Assembly: GCA_905250075.1 (NCBI GenBank)
Contig: CAJNOP010000694.1
Location: forward strand, 8,925 to 72,924
From: Rotaria sp. Silwood1
Taxonomy: Eukaryota; Rotifera; Eurotatoria; Philodinida; Philodinidae
DNA: 64,000 nt
Direction: 5' to 3'
Shown: positions 10,621 to 22,350 of the stretch, one piece after another
Layout: each line of letters starts with the position of its first letter
Position numbering within the stretch: the stretch's first letter is position 1
Program-made: the position numbers and the translations under genes
Notes under the pieces: model-generated
The model's database searches: none
What the model was told of the DNA's origin: nothing
Seen by the model: the letters and a program-made list of their open reading frames with translations, nothing else

Positions 10621-12473
10621 GTCTGGTGATCATGAAGCTCATTAGATCAGTTCACTTGTTCTAGTTCACCGATCATCGTTCAGAAACATAAAATGATTTC
10701 ATGAGCTCTATAATTACCGGACTTTACACTATTAGACTTTTTGTTATAGTGGAATATCGACACAAATGCATACCACTAAAACTTTTTGAAAATCGAAAAA
10801 CGACTGCTTTTTTGTATTTCACTTCAGAGTAATAGCTTTAAACAATATTTGTGAAGTTTGCCTGTATCAAAAAAAAATAACTTTACAGTGGTACCTATTA
10901 TTTGAAAAAAATTAGTTGATTAAGTTTTATAAACAGTGAAGTTACTCGAATTTACTTTCCTCACGGATCTTTGGGACACCCTACAGACCAGATTAATACG
11001 AGTAAGTATATCTACTTCAAAAGGTTCTAGTTCTAATATATACGGACGATGATATCGATTTGTAACTCTAACTTCACGTCGTACATAAGTGACGATCTCC
11101 ATCTTTGACGACTTACAACGAATATTTCTGATGTTATCATGGATGTTGAAAAAGCCAATGGAGATATTACACGAAACTGATAAAATTGGTTTATTCATTC
11201 ACAACAAAAAACAAAGATTGGTTTTTGACCGTTGAAGACTTTTTATGACAAAAACCTCTAAATCATTTTTGTCTACTTTTATTCGTTATCTGTTGAATGG
11301 AAGACATTTTTACAGGTAAATTTCATCCCTGTGTGGTTTGGAAGCTATCAGTGTGAGGTGTCATTTCTCTCTTTACCTACACCTACATTCACATTCACAT
11401 ATCAAATCCACATCTATATCCATACTTCACGTTCAAACTATCACTGATAACCGCCGCGTAGGACCGTTTATGATCCATATACCAGCAACGTAATAAAGCA
11501 CTTGAGATAAAAAAAAGGAGAGAAAAACATCCAAACATTATAGGAAGAAAATGAAAAGACACTGTATACAATTTTATCTAATTATTTCTTTGTTCTTTTT
11601 CTTGCATTCATTTTCTCATAACACTAGGGAGAACAACAGGTTAAAAAAAGCTTGTTAGCACAGCCCCTACGGGGCTAAAATGTGGAACTCACATACCTTC
11701 TTTAGCCTGGTTATACTGATACAAAATATGTAAAGTGAAAAAGCAAATATCAATGAACTATATTATATATCTCAATCAAGGCAGAACACTAGCACTGAGT
11801 TTTTTCAAATTAACAACTTGATCAATTCATCATTTCTTATAATCGTTGACGTCATAAATACATATTTTTATCTGGAGGGTGTGGGTGTGCGTGTGATGAT
11901 GGTAACAGATGTCCTTCCAGTCAACACCCACACCCACACCCCACACCCGCACTGTCTCTACGAAAACATTTGGCAGAGTTTTTTCCGACAATTTGGAATA
12001 ACTGTCAGCTAAATATCGATCGCTAACTCCCGAAATCAATCAGAATCCAAAGGAACGTGCAAGAACTGTTTTTGAAAAGAAATTAATTTTGAAATTGTAT
12101 ATGCATCGAAGTCAAGAAATATACATGTAAATATCATTTGAAGTGATTCGTAAAAAACAAAAAAACTGAACTTTTTTTTACACAGAGATAGGATCAACTC
12201 GTGGCTGTATTCGAACTTAATCGAATTGATCTAGTTTTTAATAAGTTCGAATGAAACTAAGTTCATCGCTGGCTTTAAACATAAGTTCTATTATTAAAAA
12301 TAATTGTTTTAGTAGATTACGAAACTGCTCAAGAAAAAAACTATTCAATCTAAATGATCAAAAGAAAATCTAAAAAGTCGAATAAACTCCATAATATTTT
12401 TTATTTTACAGATTTCTTGTTGAAATATACTCTAATACATTTCGTTTCGCATATATCATCTATGAAATTTACA
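10621..12473. other. Intergenic; degenerate telomere-like stretches
   Basis: No recognisable gene; an open frame at 10920-11198 on the minus strand (92 codons) has no motif I know. C-rich degenerate repeats (CCTACACCTACATTCACATTCACA) occur at about 11377-11440. The small CAGCCCCTACGGGGCT inverted repeat lies near 11662-11677. The clearer telomere-like tract at 11875-11953 is listed separately. Confidence 0.45.
11875..11953. repeat. Telomere-like G-then-C tract
   Basis: GGGTGTGGGTGTGCGTGTG at 11876-11895 is followed after about 30 bp by CACCCACACCCACACCCC at 11926-11945. The order (G strand, spacer, C strand) is the same as in the tracts at 4491, 4643 and 6823, but shorter. Confidence 0.65.
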
Positions 12474-13172
12474 TCATTTCTTAGGTTTAGTTTCTACGGC
12501 AGTCAATTTCAAATGTCGCCATTGTACAGTTCCACTTGTATATTCATCAAAATAATGATATGCATTATCTGCATATTTCCATGTACTTTCGATGGGTTCA
12601 GGTTCTTCAGATTCATTTGGTTGCTTTATACCCTCATATTTCCACCAACAATTATTAAAAGCACATGTTATTGGGTTAACAAATTTGAAACATATCGGAC
12701 ACTTTGTTGTTTTGACATTTGGATCTTTCAGAACGTCAAATTCAATGTATCCCATGGACATAACAACCTTTTGATTGTTAGCTTCACATGCCTTATTCTT
12801 ACATAGTCCTTCCAAACACAGACCAGAAGATGCTATTCGCCATTTTGGAGCCGTCTTTGCCCATTCTGCTCTTTTTAAACCTGTCTCATTACTAACATCA
12901 ACAAAGTGTACTCCAAAAGTCGGATTACGACCTTTAAAGTCGCTATAAGTCAAAGTAAGCATAGAATCCGGTCCTATACGATAATCAAAAAGTGTTTTAT
13001 CATCTTCATCGAGTTGAGTTGCATTCAGTGTTAAAATTAATTTTTCAGGATCTTCCTTTCGATTCGCCTTTTTAAGATAATAGTCTTTAAGTTGTCGAAT
13101 AGTTGTTGTTTGTTCAACATCGAAGACATAGGGTGTTGAATTTCCAACTGTTGTTATAATATAAACCTGCAT
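12474..13172 (-). CDS. Ubiquitin-like domain protein with C-terminal Cys-rich zinc-type domain
   Basis: A single-exon gene of 232 residues. Residues 1-77 form a ubiquitin-like fold: beta strand MQVYIITTVG, a TTTIRQLKDYY helix, ILTLNATQLDEDDKTL, and GPDSMLTLTY. The C-terminal half has paired cysteines that look metal-binding: GLCLEGLCKNKAC (about 118-129), CPIC (about 157-160) and CAFNNCWW (about 169-176), followed by an acidic linker and a WRHLKLTAVE strand. I recall this Ubl plus Cys-rich layout from protists (ciliates, slime moulds) and bdelloids; no function is established. Lack of introns, unlike most genes here, is compatible with acquisition by transfer or retroposition, but base composition matches the host. 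Confidence 0.75.
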   Translation of the reverse strand: MQVYIITTVGNSTPYVFDVEQTTTIRQLKDYYLKKANRKEDPEKLILTLNATQLDEDDKTLFDYRIGPDSMLTLTYSDFKGRNPTFGVHFVDVSNETGLKRAEWAKTAPKWRIASSGLCLEGLCKNKACEANNQKVVMSMGYIEFDVLKDPNVKTTKCPICFKFVNPITCAFNNCWWKYEGIKQPNESEEPEPIESTWKYADNAYHYFDEYTSGTVQWRHLKLTAVETKPKK

Positions 13173-16100
13173 GAATTTACTATTAATAATTTTCTACAAG
13201 AGAAAATCCATAAAATAATATTTATTTGAAATAATTATTTTTGTGGTGAGCTTTATAAATGACAGATAGGACAAGAAAACAAAAGTGGTCTTTCGTCATA
13301 GACATTGTTTTTTCAATGGACGGTGATAAAATGAAAAACACTATGAGTTAAATATCTTCATTAACAATTGAAGAAAATTTTCTATTGTCATAAATAACTA
13401 ATGGCGTATGATCAACGATAAGTTTTCTTTTCTTTTTATCTTTGGCGTAGATTGAAATCGAAAGTGTGTTCTATACAAAATAGGCACGATACGTCACTGA
13501 TTTAACATCAAAAGATAGAATTTCATGCTCTATTTATGGATGATCTTAGCAAAGTTTTTTGGTACGGTCGTTCGTTAAAAAAAAAGAGTTCGATCTAAAG
13601 CTCCATAGTAGTTTTGCATACATGAAGGAAAGTAATATTTTGCAAATCCAGATTCATCCTTTCAAAGTTTGATTTTTCTCTCATTAACTACAAATTTTAA
13701 CCTGACTTCGAAATAACCCAAAGAAAGATAGTAATACACGATCATTCATTATTTACCATCCAAGGAAGATTTGCATCGTTATACAATGATTCCTGAGAAT
13801 TTGGATCAAATATATTCTACGGAGGCATATTTGAAATCTTCTCCAAATAAAAAAACATGATGACTACATTGCTTACCTATTGATGACTATTGATAAATTG
13901 ACTTTTGTTGTCAGTGAATAATAATCTGAAAGAGTAAAACAAAAGAATTTGATGTAGTAATAACTGTATAATTGATTGAAATTCAAAAAATCTATCTATA
14001 CAACAACATTTTTGTCATTAATTATTTTTTTTCAAAACTAACCTCTTTGTAATGTGAAATTTAATTACGATCAAAACAAATTTACTTTCGTAACAATTTT
14101 TATGCATTAAAACTCATTGAAAACGATTCATATATATTTTACATTCTGCTTGGTTTTTTCCATTTGTTCTTATGATTATGTAGTGACGCATATATTTATT
14201 TCTTTTTTCTTTTTCTTATTTCAATTCTTATGTTACCTTTATTCTGCATACTGACGCAATGTATTGGTATGCAAAGTTTTTATGGTCAAAAATATAAAAA
14301 TGTGTCATAATTTTTTTTTATTTTTTACTATTCTACTGTTATATAATGTGTCTGATTTCAGTTTTCAACAGAAATTTAGAGCAACATACTATAGATTAAG
14401 TCGGTTATAATGTGTTCTTTTGATACCGGTGAAGCTAGAAATCAGTACGTATATTTTCGTGCTGAATTCTCTTGATAAAATACTCTCGATTTCATATTCG
14501 TATACCAACTAGATCTTCTGAAATTCTAGAAAATGACTTCTCTCGATGCCTGATATGGGCAGAGTGTGTGAGGAGAAACATTTGAGCGAAGAATGGAGAG
14601 AAAAACGACCGGTAAGCAAAGAGTGAGAGAAGGTTGAAAAAATGACATGATGGTATTTTTGTTCTTTTCTTCTGAAGGTGAGCTGTTTGTTTTTCTTTTT
14701 TATACTACTTCATAGAAATTCTTCAACAGTAATGACATCTCGGTAGTTTTGTTTTTGTATGGTACTTTTAATCATGTTATGTTTCTTCCACAGCAACACA
14801 GGTGATTTATTAGATGACTATATCGCCAATTGATGCTAGCTATTAGTGAACGAATAGAGTAAGAGCGCTAGAATGTTCTTACTTTTGAATATCCATGAAA
14901 AATAAACTTATCTCTCAGATTGATTATAGATCCCCATATCCAAAATATTATTTTGGCTAATACAAGAAGTATGAAAGAAAATTCTTTTCAAAAGTTATAA
15001 ATTTTCAATGAGAACGGAAAATATCTTTAACATGAAAAGCTGGCATCATTGATGATGTGCTTGTGGGTGAAGAGAAGCTCTAGGTCCACATCCATAGAAA
15101 GTATTATTATAAAAAGTAATTTTGTATTGTATGCTTTCCTATTGAGGGTCAATCTATATGACATATGAAATGTAGTTTACACTCAAAATGTACTGAGATA
15201 CTTAAACATAGGCAACACTTCAACAATCGTCTTGATTATATATGAATTTTGAATAAACACTCTTTCACCTCTTTTAATGAAATTGAATTAAAATGGATGT
15301 CTTCGATGTGATCGTTGCGATGTGCTACGCTCTTTAACTGAAAACATTATCATATTCGTGCATATTTTTGAAGGATTAACTATTCAAATTTCTTTAGTGT
15401 CGATTCTCTTAAACTATAAAAATAAGAATACTTAGTCTAACATACAGATATATTCCATACGATTCTGTAGTTCTTGTCTCATCTATTACTTCAAAATTAG
15501 AGAGAAGATCAAATAACTACTAACAACACACAGTTAAACAATTCGAAGAGCTGTATCTCTATCTTTCCAGCTGAATATTACGTATGCAGGGTTTTTTTTT
15601 GAAGAAAAGAGTAATTGTTCAAATTTCAGACAACTTTTTGCATGAATATCTAGGTGAGAACAAAATAGTCAATAAATGAAAGTTAATGCAATGCTCATGC
15701 TTACACATGAATGGCATCGTTCAATAGAATGTCGTACTTTTCTATGATGATAAATCAAATCAAATATTAATAATATAATCAATATTTTCTTGCAGTCCTG
15801 TTGTACATTATTCAGAATTTCTCAAAGAAAAACATTTCATCTTCATTGAATAGAAAAGAGTAACATTCAGAAATTAAGATGATATGAATTATTTAAACTT
15901 CATACTAATATCGACAGGATTTTTTTCTCTTTCGATAAAAAATACGTCCAAAACTATTTTTTTTGTCACATGTAAAAATGTTGTATTAAAAAAATGCATT
16001 AACATTTTCATGTAAAATAATTGAAAATGATAAAGAAATTTTGTCTTAACATGAAATTTTTCAAACAAATTTGTTTATGAAAATATTTAATTCTAAGTGT

Positions 16101-16850
16101 AATTCTATAATATTAATATTGGTTATTTAAACGATAAAAAAAAAAGAAAATGAAAAATCTCTTTAATATTCAAAAGAAATCATCCAAATAATTCATTTAC
16201 TTCATATTGATATTGACAAAAAATTTCTTGGAAAAAATACTTTAGCTAATTACCTGGCCTTATCAGAATTCGACCTAAACTACAGTTGTGGATACTGGTA
16301 TACCTCTGGGCCTGAATTGGTTTTGTTTATTCTATACACCAGTCAGTGACTGCAAAGAAGTTTAATCAATATCATTACTTTATTTAACATTGTTTGATAG
16401 CGTAACAGCCTTTCACATTGAGAACATTGTCAGAGCTAATAGCTAGTCGAATTTATAATGTAGAAAGCTGAAAAAACACTACTTACTACCTTATCGACAT
16501 TCCTTATTACAACGTCATTTTTGCGAATGATTGAAAACCAGTCTCATCGTATCATCAGTCTAACATTATTCTCTATTTAACATACGTCTTTAGTCTCGAA
16601 TGGCCTGTTCTCACAATCGCAACAAATCATAAGGAAACGAATAAAACTCAATTCATCGATTTTCGGATGTATGTTAACATTACGAATTTTTTTTTTCTGT
16701 TTTCTAATTGACAATAATTTATTTTTACGAACATTAATAGAAACAGAATAAATAGTGTGAAAATAAAAATTGCATGAAAAAATTTTCGAAATATTGAAAA
16801 ATAACTTAAGTCATATAGGCACCATTTGAACGTTTGATCAGATCAAATTA
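13173..16850. other. Intergenic, 3.7 kb, no gene recognised
   Basis: Very AT-rich sequence with no frame above background and no recognisable repeat. A short G/C pair of telomere-like words (TGTGGGTG ... CCACATCCAT) around 15062-15094 may be another degenerate copy of the tract family. The GC-richer stretch 16259-16355 has no identified origin. Confidence 0.5.
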
Positions 16851-17438
16851 TTAGTGTTCAATGGAATTCTCTATAGATTGAGTACAAATACTAATAAGTT
16901 GATCAAGAGTTTGTTGTTTATTAATTGTTTCAGCATTCAAGATAACTTTCATACATTTATCATGTTTTTGTTCGACAAAGATACATGGTAATGGCGTATC
17001 TTTTAGACTAGGATATTCTTTACGGAATTCATCGCGATGTAAAAATATCGTGTCAAAAGATAAGTCAGAAATAAAGGTATGCCATTTTTTATACATTCCT
17101 GTATTGCCATATGTCAGTGCACATAGTCGACAGTCGTATGTTGATGGACGTACAATCTTATGAGTCCAATCCTTTAGCATATTTAAAAAGCCAGAATCAG
17201 CATTATAGACAAACAGAAGGCGATTTCTAGGCGATGAAGTCGAATGATCAATGGAGATCTTTGTGTTTGTTGCCATTATGATAGTGACCTACAAAACGAT
17301 TGAAAAATATTCAATAACAAAAAAGAGCAAAGATAGGTCTATTAACCTGACCATACATACATCCGCACCGTTAATATGAGACAAGAAAGAGGGCGTTAGT
17401 CCACTCATCTCATATTGACGATCAACATCAATATTCAT
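16851..17438 (-). CDS. Conserved protein of bacterial-looking family (YNADSG motif)
   Basis: The main exon encodes 141 residues from an ATG at 17276. Conserved-looking blocks are LLFVYNADSGFLNMLKDWTH, TYDCRLCALTYGNTGMYKKW (with a CxxC), and TIFLHRDEF. I recall similar uncharacterised proteins in bacteria, where the YNADSG and CxLCxLTYG blocks recur; a thioredoxin-like role of the CxxC is only a guess. A good upstream exon fits at 17438-17361: the donor GTATGT at 17360 and acceptor AG at 17290-17289 join in phase 0, adding MNIDVDRQYEMSGLTPSFLS and INGADV, which resembles an ankyrin repeat. That model gives 171 residues. Either start is possible. Possible horizontal transfer followed by intron gain. 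Confidence 0.6.
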
Positions 17439-19235
17439 CTTTTCTATTTTAAATTTCTTAGAATAAGTGCTTTACTTTCAAATTTTCATATTATTTAGTC
17501 AGCCAATAATTGGATTGTCTCAAATTATGTTCAATATTGAAAGTATACTACACGCGATTAAATATGCAAAGAGATATGTTCGATAAATGTGTCAATGGAA
17601 TTTCAAGTCCGACAATCAAATAACTATGCCAAAACTTGTATAATGTTGTAGTATTCAATCAACAAATTTTCATGAAATAACAGAACTTGTTTCTTATGTA
17701 TATTCATTTCCTTGTTCTAATGCATTTAAAGAAAATCTTTTTAATTATAAAGAGCATTATGTATGGACATCTAGTCAAGATTCAATGCTAAAGTGAAACA
17801 ATCATTGTTGAATTAGGATAGGATTGCACTGTCAGATGAAATGTACTGAGTTTCTTTTTTTACATTTGTCCAATACATAAAAGACTTTTTCTGTCGATCA
17901 TTTCATTATTTAACATGTGTTCAATCGAATCAAGTAAATTTTAATGTAAAAAGTTCAATTTTTATTTCATTATAAATAGAAATAATTTATTCAAGACTAT
18001 CCATTTGAGATTTTGATAGAAGAGAATACATTTTAAATGATTCGATTATTTCATGAAGTTAATTATAGTAAACAAAAAAAAAGAATATTTTTGATTTCAT
18101 ATATGTAAAACAAAATCTTCATACTAGTTAAACAATTACTAAGAAAATCAAATTAATCAAATAAATGTAGTTGTAAAAGATCATTTCTTGATATGTTTCA
18201 TATAAACTATGAATGTCATAAATATAGTTGAAGTTGATTTTAATGCTAGGAAGGATGATAACCGGTACTACCACCACCAATGCACTCATTTACATTTATA
18301 TGAAAACTTATTGCTTGTTCGATATGACCAATAAGATTTATTAATTGTCAATAAAAAAAATAAAATAAAGATGAATTGACTATATTAGTCATTGGCAAAC
18401 GTAAATGAGTTTAGGACTAATTCAAAATCCAAGATTTTCTAATAAATACTTTATAAGTTTAGATAGAATTGTAACTAGGGTACGCATGTGGATGTTGATC
18501 TCATTTTTAGATACACCCATACTTACATTCGAAACCTATTTTTTCTATTTATTAAGTCTACATACAATGAGATGAAGAAAATAGGAGATTTCAATTAGTC
18601 GATACGAAATTGACTCATCTTGTTTGCGTAGTCTTCATAAAAAAATAAGTGTTAATTAACTTGTGTGTGTGCACTGATAATGATTTCGATGATGATGGAT
18701 ATTTTTCTGTTTCGTGTCTACCTTAATAAATCAAGATAAAAAAAACAGATTAAAATATGTCATACGGGCTTTTGCGTCGATATATTTTCTTGTGCAGATA
18801 TGATTCATGCATATGTTGAAATTCACTTGAATGTAGATATTGTATAGAAGTTTTCACATTGATTAACTCTTAAAAAATTCTTTTGTACAATTAACTATTT
18901 TAGATTATTCGATAGAGATCAGAGACATGTTTTTATAATTTAAAAATATGAGAAAAAAAAATGAAAGAATTTTCCGCTTTGAAATGGAACTGAAATTCGT
19001 AAACATATAGATGTAAGTCATATTCATTGTCCTAACTGTGCGGATGTTCTTCACAATCAAAGTTAAATTCTGCATTGTTTGTTTTCTTCGCGTAAGATTT
19101 ATTTAGTATTCAAAAAAGTTCTGTTATAGGTTTTTAGAAAGAAAAATGTTAAATTTAATTATCAATTTTAAGTAAAAAAAGTTCAATTAATGTTAAATCA
19201 TATGTAATTTACAATAATCACACATTTTAAGTCTT
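17439..19235. other. Intergenic, no gene; one degenerate telomere-like stretch
   Basis: No gene recognised. At 18478-18530, AGGGTACGCATGTGGATGTT followed by ACACCCATAC is a degenerate relative of the G-then-C tract at 4491-4534, sharing the word GTGGATGTT. Confidence 0.45.
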
Positions 19236-20525
19236 TTAACAAGTATTAATGAGTTCAATGCCATAATGATCTGAAAGACTTGTTATCATTATTCCATTTG
19301 TAGAATTGATTTGTATTCGATCATCGAATATGCGTCGTGTAAATAAGTTAAATGGATTAAACATAGATCCATGTGTAAAAATATGATCATAAATATAGTT
19401 ATTAGAAAATGTAACAACAAGATTATCCGTACATCGTGTACAAAGACTATGCATTTCTGTATAATCATCAGACCATCTTGTTGATCCATCAGCATCACTC
19501 AATTGATGAATATAATTCCAACTATCAGGTTGAAGCGCTAATACATTATGTTCAAAATTATCAATACCCATATTAAAATCACCTGCCATAATAGCATTTT
19601 TATATTTCTGTTTATTATTAAGTAAAAAATTCCAAACAAGTGATTCAAGTTCTTTTATTTGACCTTTGTTTTCATCATTCCAACTACCATATTTATTATT
19701 AGGAAATGATCCAATAGGTCCATGAGGAAAAGGTGTTTCAATTGTAGCTACATGTGTATTAGCAATAATTAACTGTTTGTTTTCTTGACTAACAATAATA
19801 TAACCACGAGGAAAAACATAAAAATCTGAATATAAATTAGCCGCTAGTTTCTTTAATGGATATGGCCGTTTTGCTAATATCATCAGACCTATTGAATGAT
19901 CCCAAGGAGCTTCGGTTGAATTAGGAATAATACCTGGTGAAGTACTAAGCAATTGATATACATTAACTGCACCACAATAATTCAGCCCTAATGGATCACC
20001 ACAACTAATAAATCGATCAAAAATGCATGCCCAACATTTTGAATTGCTATAAAGAGTTAGAAAGTTTGTTGAACATTGAGTCATGGCACACACCAGTTGC
20101 GCTGAACCACTAAAACTAGAACAATGTGTAAAAAGACAAATTTGTGCATTCGTTATGTTCGAAGCTATACACGCAGGACTGTATGTGTGTGGTGGTAATT
20201 GATTACTACTAATATAATCACGCATTTGATCCTTTACGACTTCAAAATGAGGATAAATGTCTTTGACGGATTGATAAATTAGACGTAAAATTTGTGGACC
20301 ACCCCATACTTCTTGTAAACAAAGAATATCAACATTTTTCTCACGAATAGCTTTGATAATCGATGATGTCCGTTCAAATGCTTGTTGTTCTTCTAAACCA
20401 ATATTCCATGTTGCTAATGTCATCACATTTGTACGATGTTCTGTACAAATAATTATTGATATTAATGAGAAAAAATAGATGAACACTGAAGAATATATTT
20501 TTGTTGTCTTTCCAATTAATATCAT
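19236..20525 (-). CDS. Secreted endonuclease/exonuclease/phosphatase-family hydrolase
   Basis: A single-exon gene of 429 residues with an N-terminal signal peptide (hydrophobic VFIYFFSLISIIIC, about 14-27). The EEP-fold catalytic set is in order: TWN (39-41), LQE (70-72, metal ligand), NTH (256-258), GDFN (315-318), DH in IYDHIF (about 384) and SDHYG near the C-terminus (general base His). Cysteine-rich segments between about 119 and 185 suggest disulfides and an extracellular or lysosomal site. The family includes DNase I, sphingomyelinases and inositol phosphatases; the substrate cannot be told from sequence. Lack of introns is notable but codon use matches neighbouring genes. Confidence 0.82.
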   Translation of the reverse strand: MILIGKTTKIYSSVFIYFFSLISIIICTEHRTNVMTLATWNIGLEEQQAFERTSSIIKAIREKNVDILCLQEVWGGPQILRLIYQSVKDIYPHFEVVKDQMRDYISSNQLPPHTYSPACIASNITNAQICLFTHCSSFSGSAQLVCAMTQCSTNFLTLYSNSKCWACIFDRFISCGDPLGLNYCGAVNVYQLLSTSPGIIPNSTEAPWDHSIGLMILAKRPYPLKKLAANLYSDFYVFPRGYIIVSQENKQLIIANTHVATIETPFPHGPIGSFPNNKYGSWNDENKGQIKELESLVWNFLLNNKQKYKNAIMAGDFNMGIDNFEHNVLALQPDSWNYIHQLSDADGSTRWSDDYTEMHSLCTRCTDNLVVTFSNNYIYDHIFTHGSMFNPFNLFTRRIFDDRIQINSTNGIMITSLSDHYGIELINTC

Positions 20526-22002
20526 GATTGATTACTAAGAAATAATTCTGAATCGATCAATTGAAAATAAATTAGGTTTTTTTTTTCTTTTCTAAAATCA
20601 AATCGTTTTCGTTGTATATTACTTTGAAGAAAATAAACAGTATATTGCATGGAACCATCTTGAAGGTTCCTACTAATAAGAATACTCATAGTTATACAGA
20701 TCCTAAATTTTGATATTATCAAAGTGACTCTTGAGAGAATTTTCTAAATCATCCGACCAGAACCGTATTAATTTCTTAAAATCACCAATGCTGATTTGAT
20801 ATGTACTCAAAGAATGATAAAGATTAGCTATCTCCTAATCAATTTTGATTATAACTGACTTTTTACTTCTGTATTTATTAGTGGAAATAAAATTATCTCT
20901 ACTTGAAAAATTAGAGAAAAACAAGAATGAATTCTGTTTCAATGTCAAGATCAATCGAAAAAGACAAACATAATATATGGAAGATTCGATTCGATAAACT
21001 TATAATTGTTCTGAAAATAAAGGTTGAAAAACAATAGATATCTTTTGGTCTGTATCTGGAGATAAAAATAACAAAAGCATATTAGAAATAAGGTTAATAC
21101 ATAGAAATTATACGTTAGTAATATCGCTATTTTTATTGCCATCCTACGAAAAATATTTTTATAGAAAAAAGAACGGTTAACAACGATTCTTTAGTTCATA
21201 AACCACATGTTATGAGGGCATTTTTAATATTCTTTACAATGCGTTTTGAAGAGTTTTTTTGGTTTTCTCATGCACAAAATTTAGTTCTAATAGCATGAAA
21301 AGGTGATCATCAAAAGAAATCTCTGAACATATTCTCGAGAAACAGACTCTTACCAATTTAGGAATATATTTAATAAGAGCAGTTCTTATATTTATTAAAC
21401 ATTGTCCTAAGTGATAAAAACCCATTTTTCGAGAATGCAATCAGACATGACATTTAATGATAGCGTTCTAAGGTCGTCAGAACACCTGTTTTTTCACAAA
21501 AAGAACTTAAATTCGTCGTTTTCTTTATGATAAATGTCTAATCGAGAAATAATTTTTTATGGTTTGTTACATCGCTTACCAACTAATTCGCACATAAAAA
21601 TTTAAGTAACACGCACACCGATACAAAATGAGAGGACTGATGAAAAATATTCTATTATATACCTTCATGAGACAGGAAGATTCATTAAAATAAATTAAAA
21701 AAGGTAGAAAGCCATCGATGCATAGTAGGTATGCAATTTTCGTCATCATTTACCTCTTTTTGTAAACATAACGAACATATAGGTAATGAGAATGATTAAT
21801 CGGATATTAATAAGAAAAAATACATAAGTCTGACTAAGATCTTCAATGTTTGTCAAGTTAATGAAGTATTTTCACATTTTAGAATAATTTTCTTGCCAAA
21901 TAACTAATATATAAATGATTTTCTAGTTAGTCAATTTGAACATGTCTACAGTCTAAATCTTATCATGGACTAAGTTTAGTATGTCCAAATAATCATATAA
22001 AA
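20526..22002. other. Intergenic, no gene recognised
   Basis: AT-rich spacer; the short frames at 20951-21142 and 21234-21440 on the minus strand have no recognisable features. Confidence 0.5.
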
Positions 22003-22350
22003 TCATATAAAAAATCCCATTATGAGTGTAGTATCAATTTCTTGTAATCGAAGAGCTCGATTCAGCATCGAATAAATTAAACAATCTCGAGTATACCGCG
22101 AGATAGTTGAGTGGGGTTTATAATCTTGCTCGAACTCATCAATTACACGTAATATACAATCATCAGAATGGTATTTATGACAGTATCGAACGAAATCTAT
22201 TTTCACCGTATTACGATTACATTCGATGTCGAGTAGAAACGATGAACTAAGTTGATTCAAATCTTGGTTTGAATAATCACTCATAGAAACAATATTGATC
22301 GGAGCCAACTCATGATCACACTTTTTTTGCATTTTGCTTGAGCAAGTCAC
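22003..22350 (-). pseudogene. Remnant of bdelloid ADP-ribosyltransferase-associated gene
   Basis: A 115-codon frame whose second half (CILRVIDEFEQDYKP, then SRYTRDCLIYSMLNRALRLQ and EIDTTLIMGFF) resembles the helical region that precedes the ADP-ribosyltransferase or tetratricopeptide part in many bdelloid proteins (WYTRE...Y.MLNRALR). The catalytic domain itself is not found downstream. I treat it as a broken relic rather than a working gene. Confidence 0.55.

Noticed and set aside
10920-11198. 92-codon minus-strand frame
   Set aside because: Superficially protein-like but with no recognisable family, signal or splice support.
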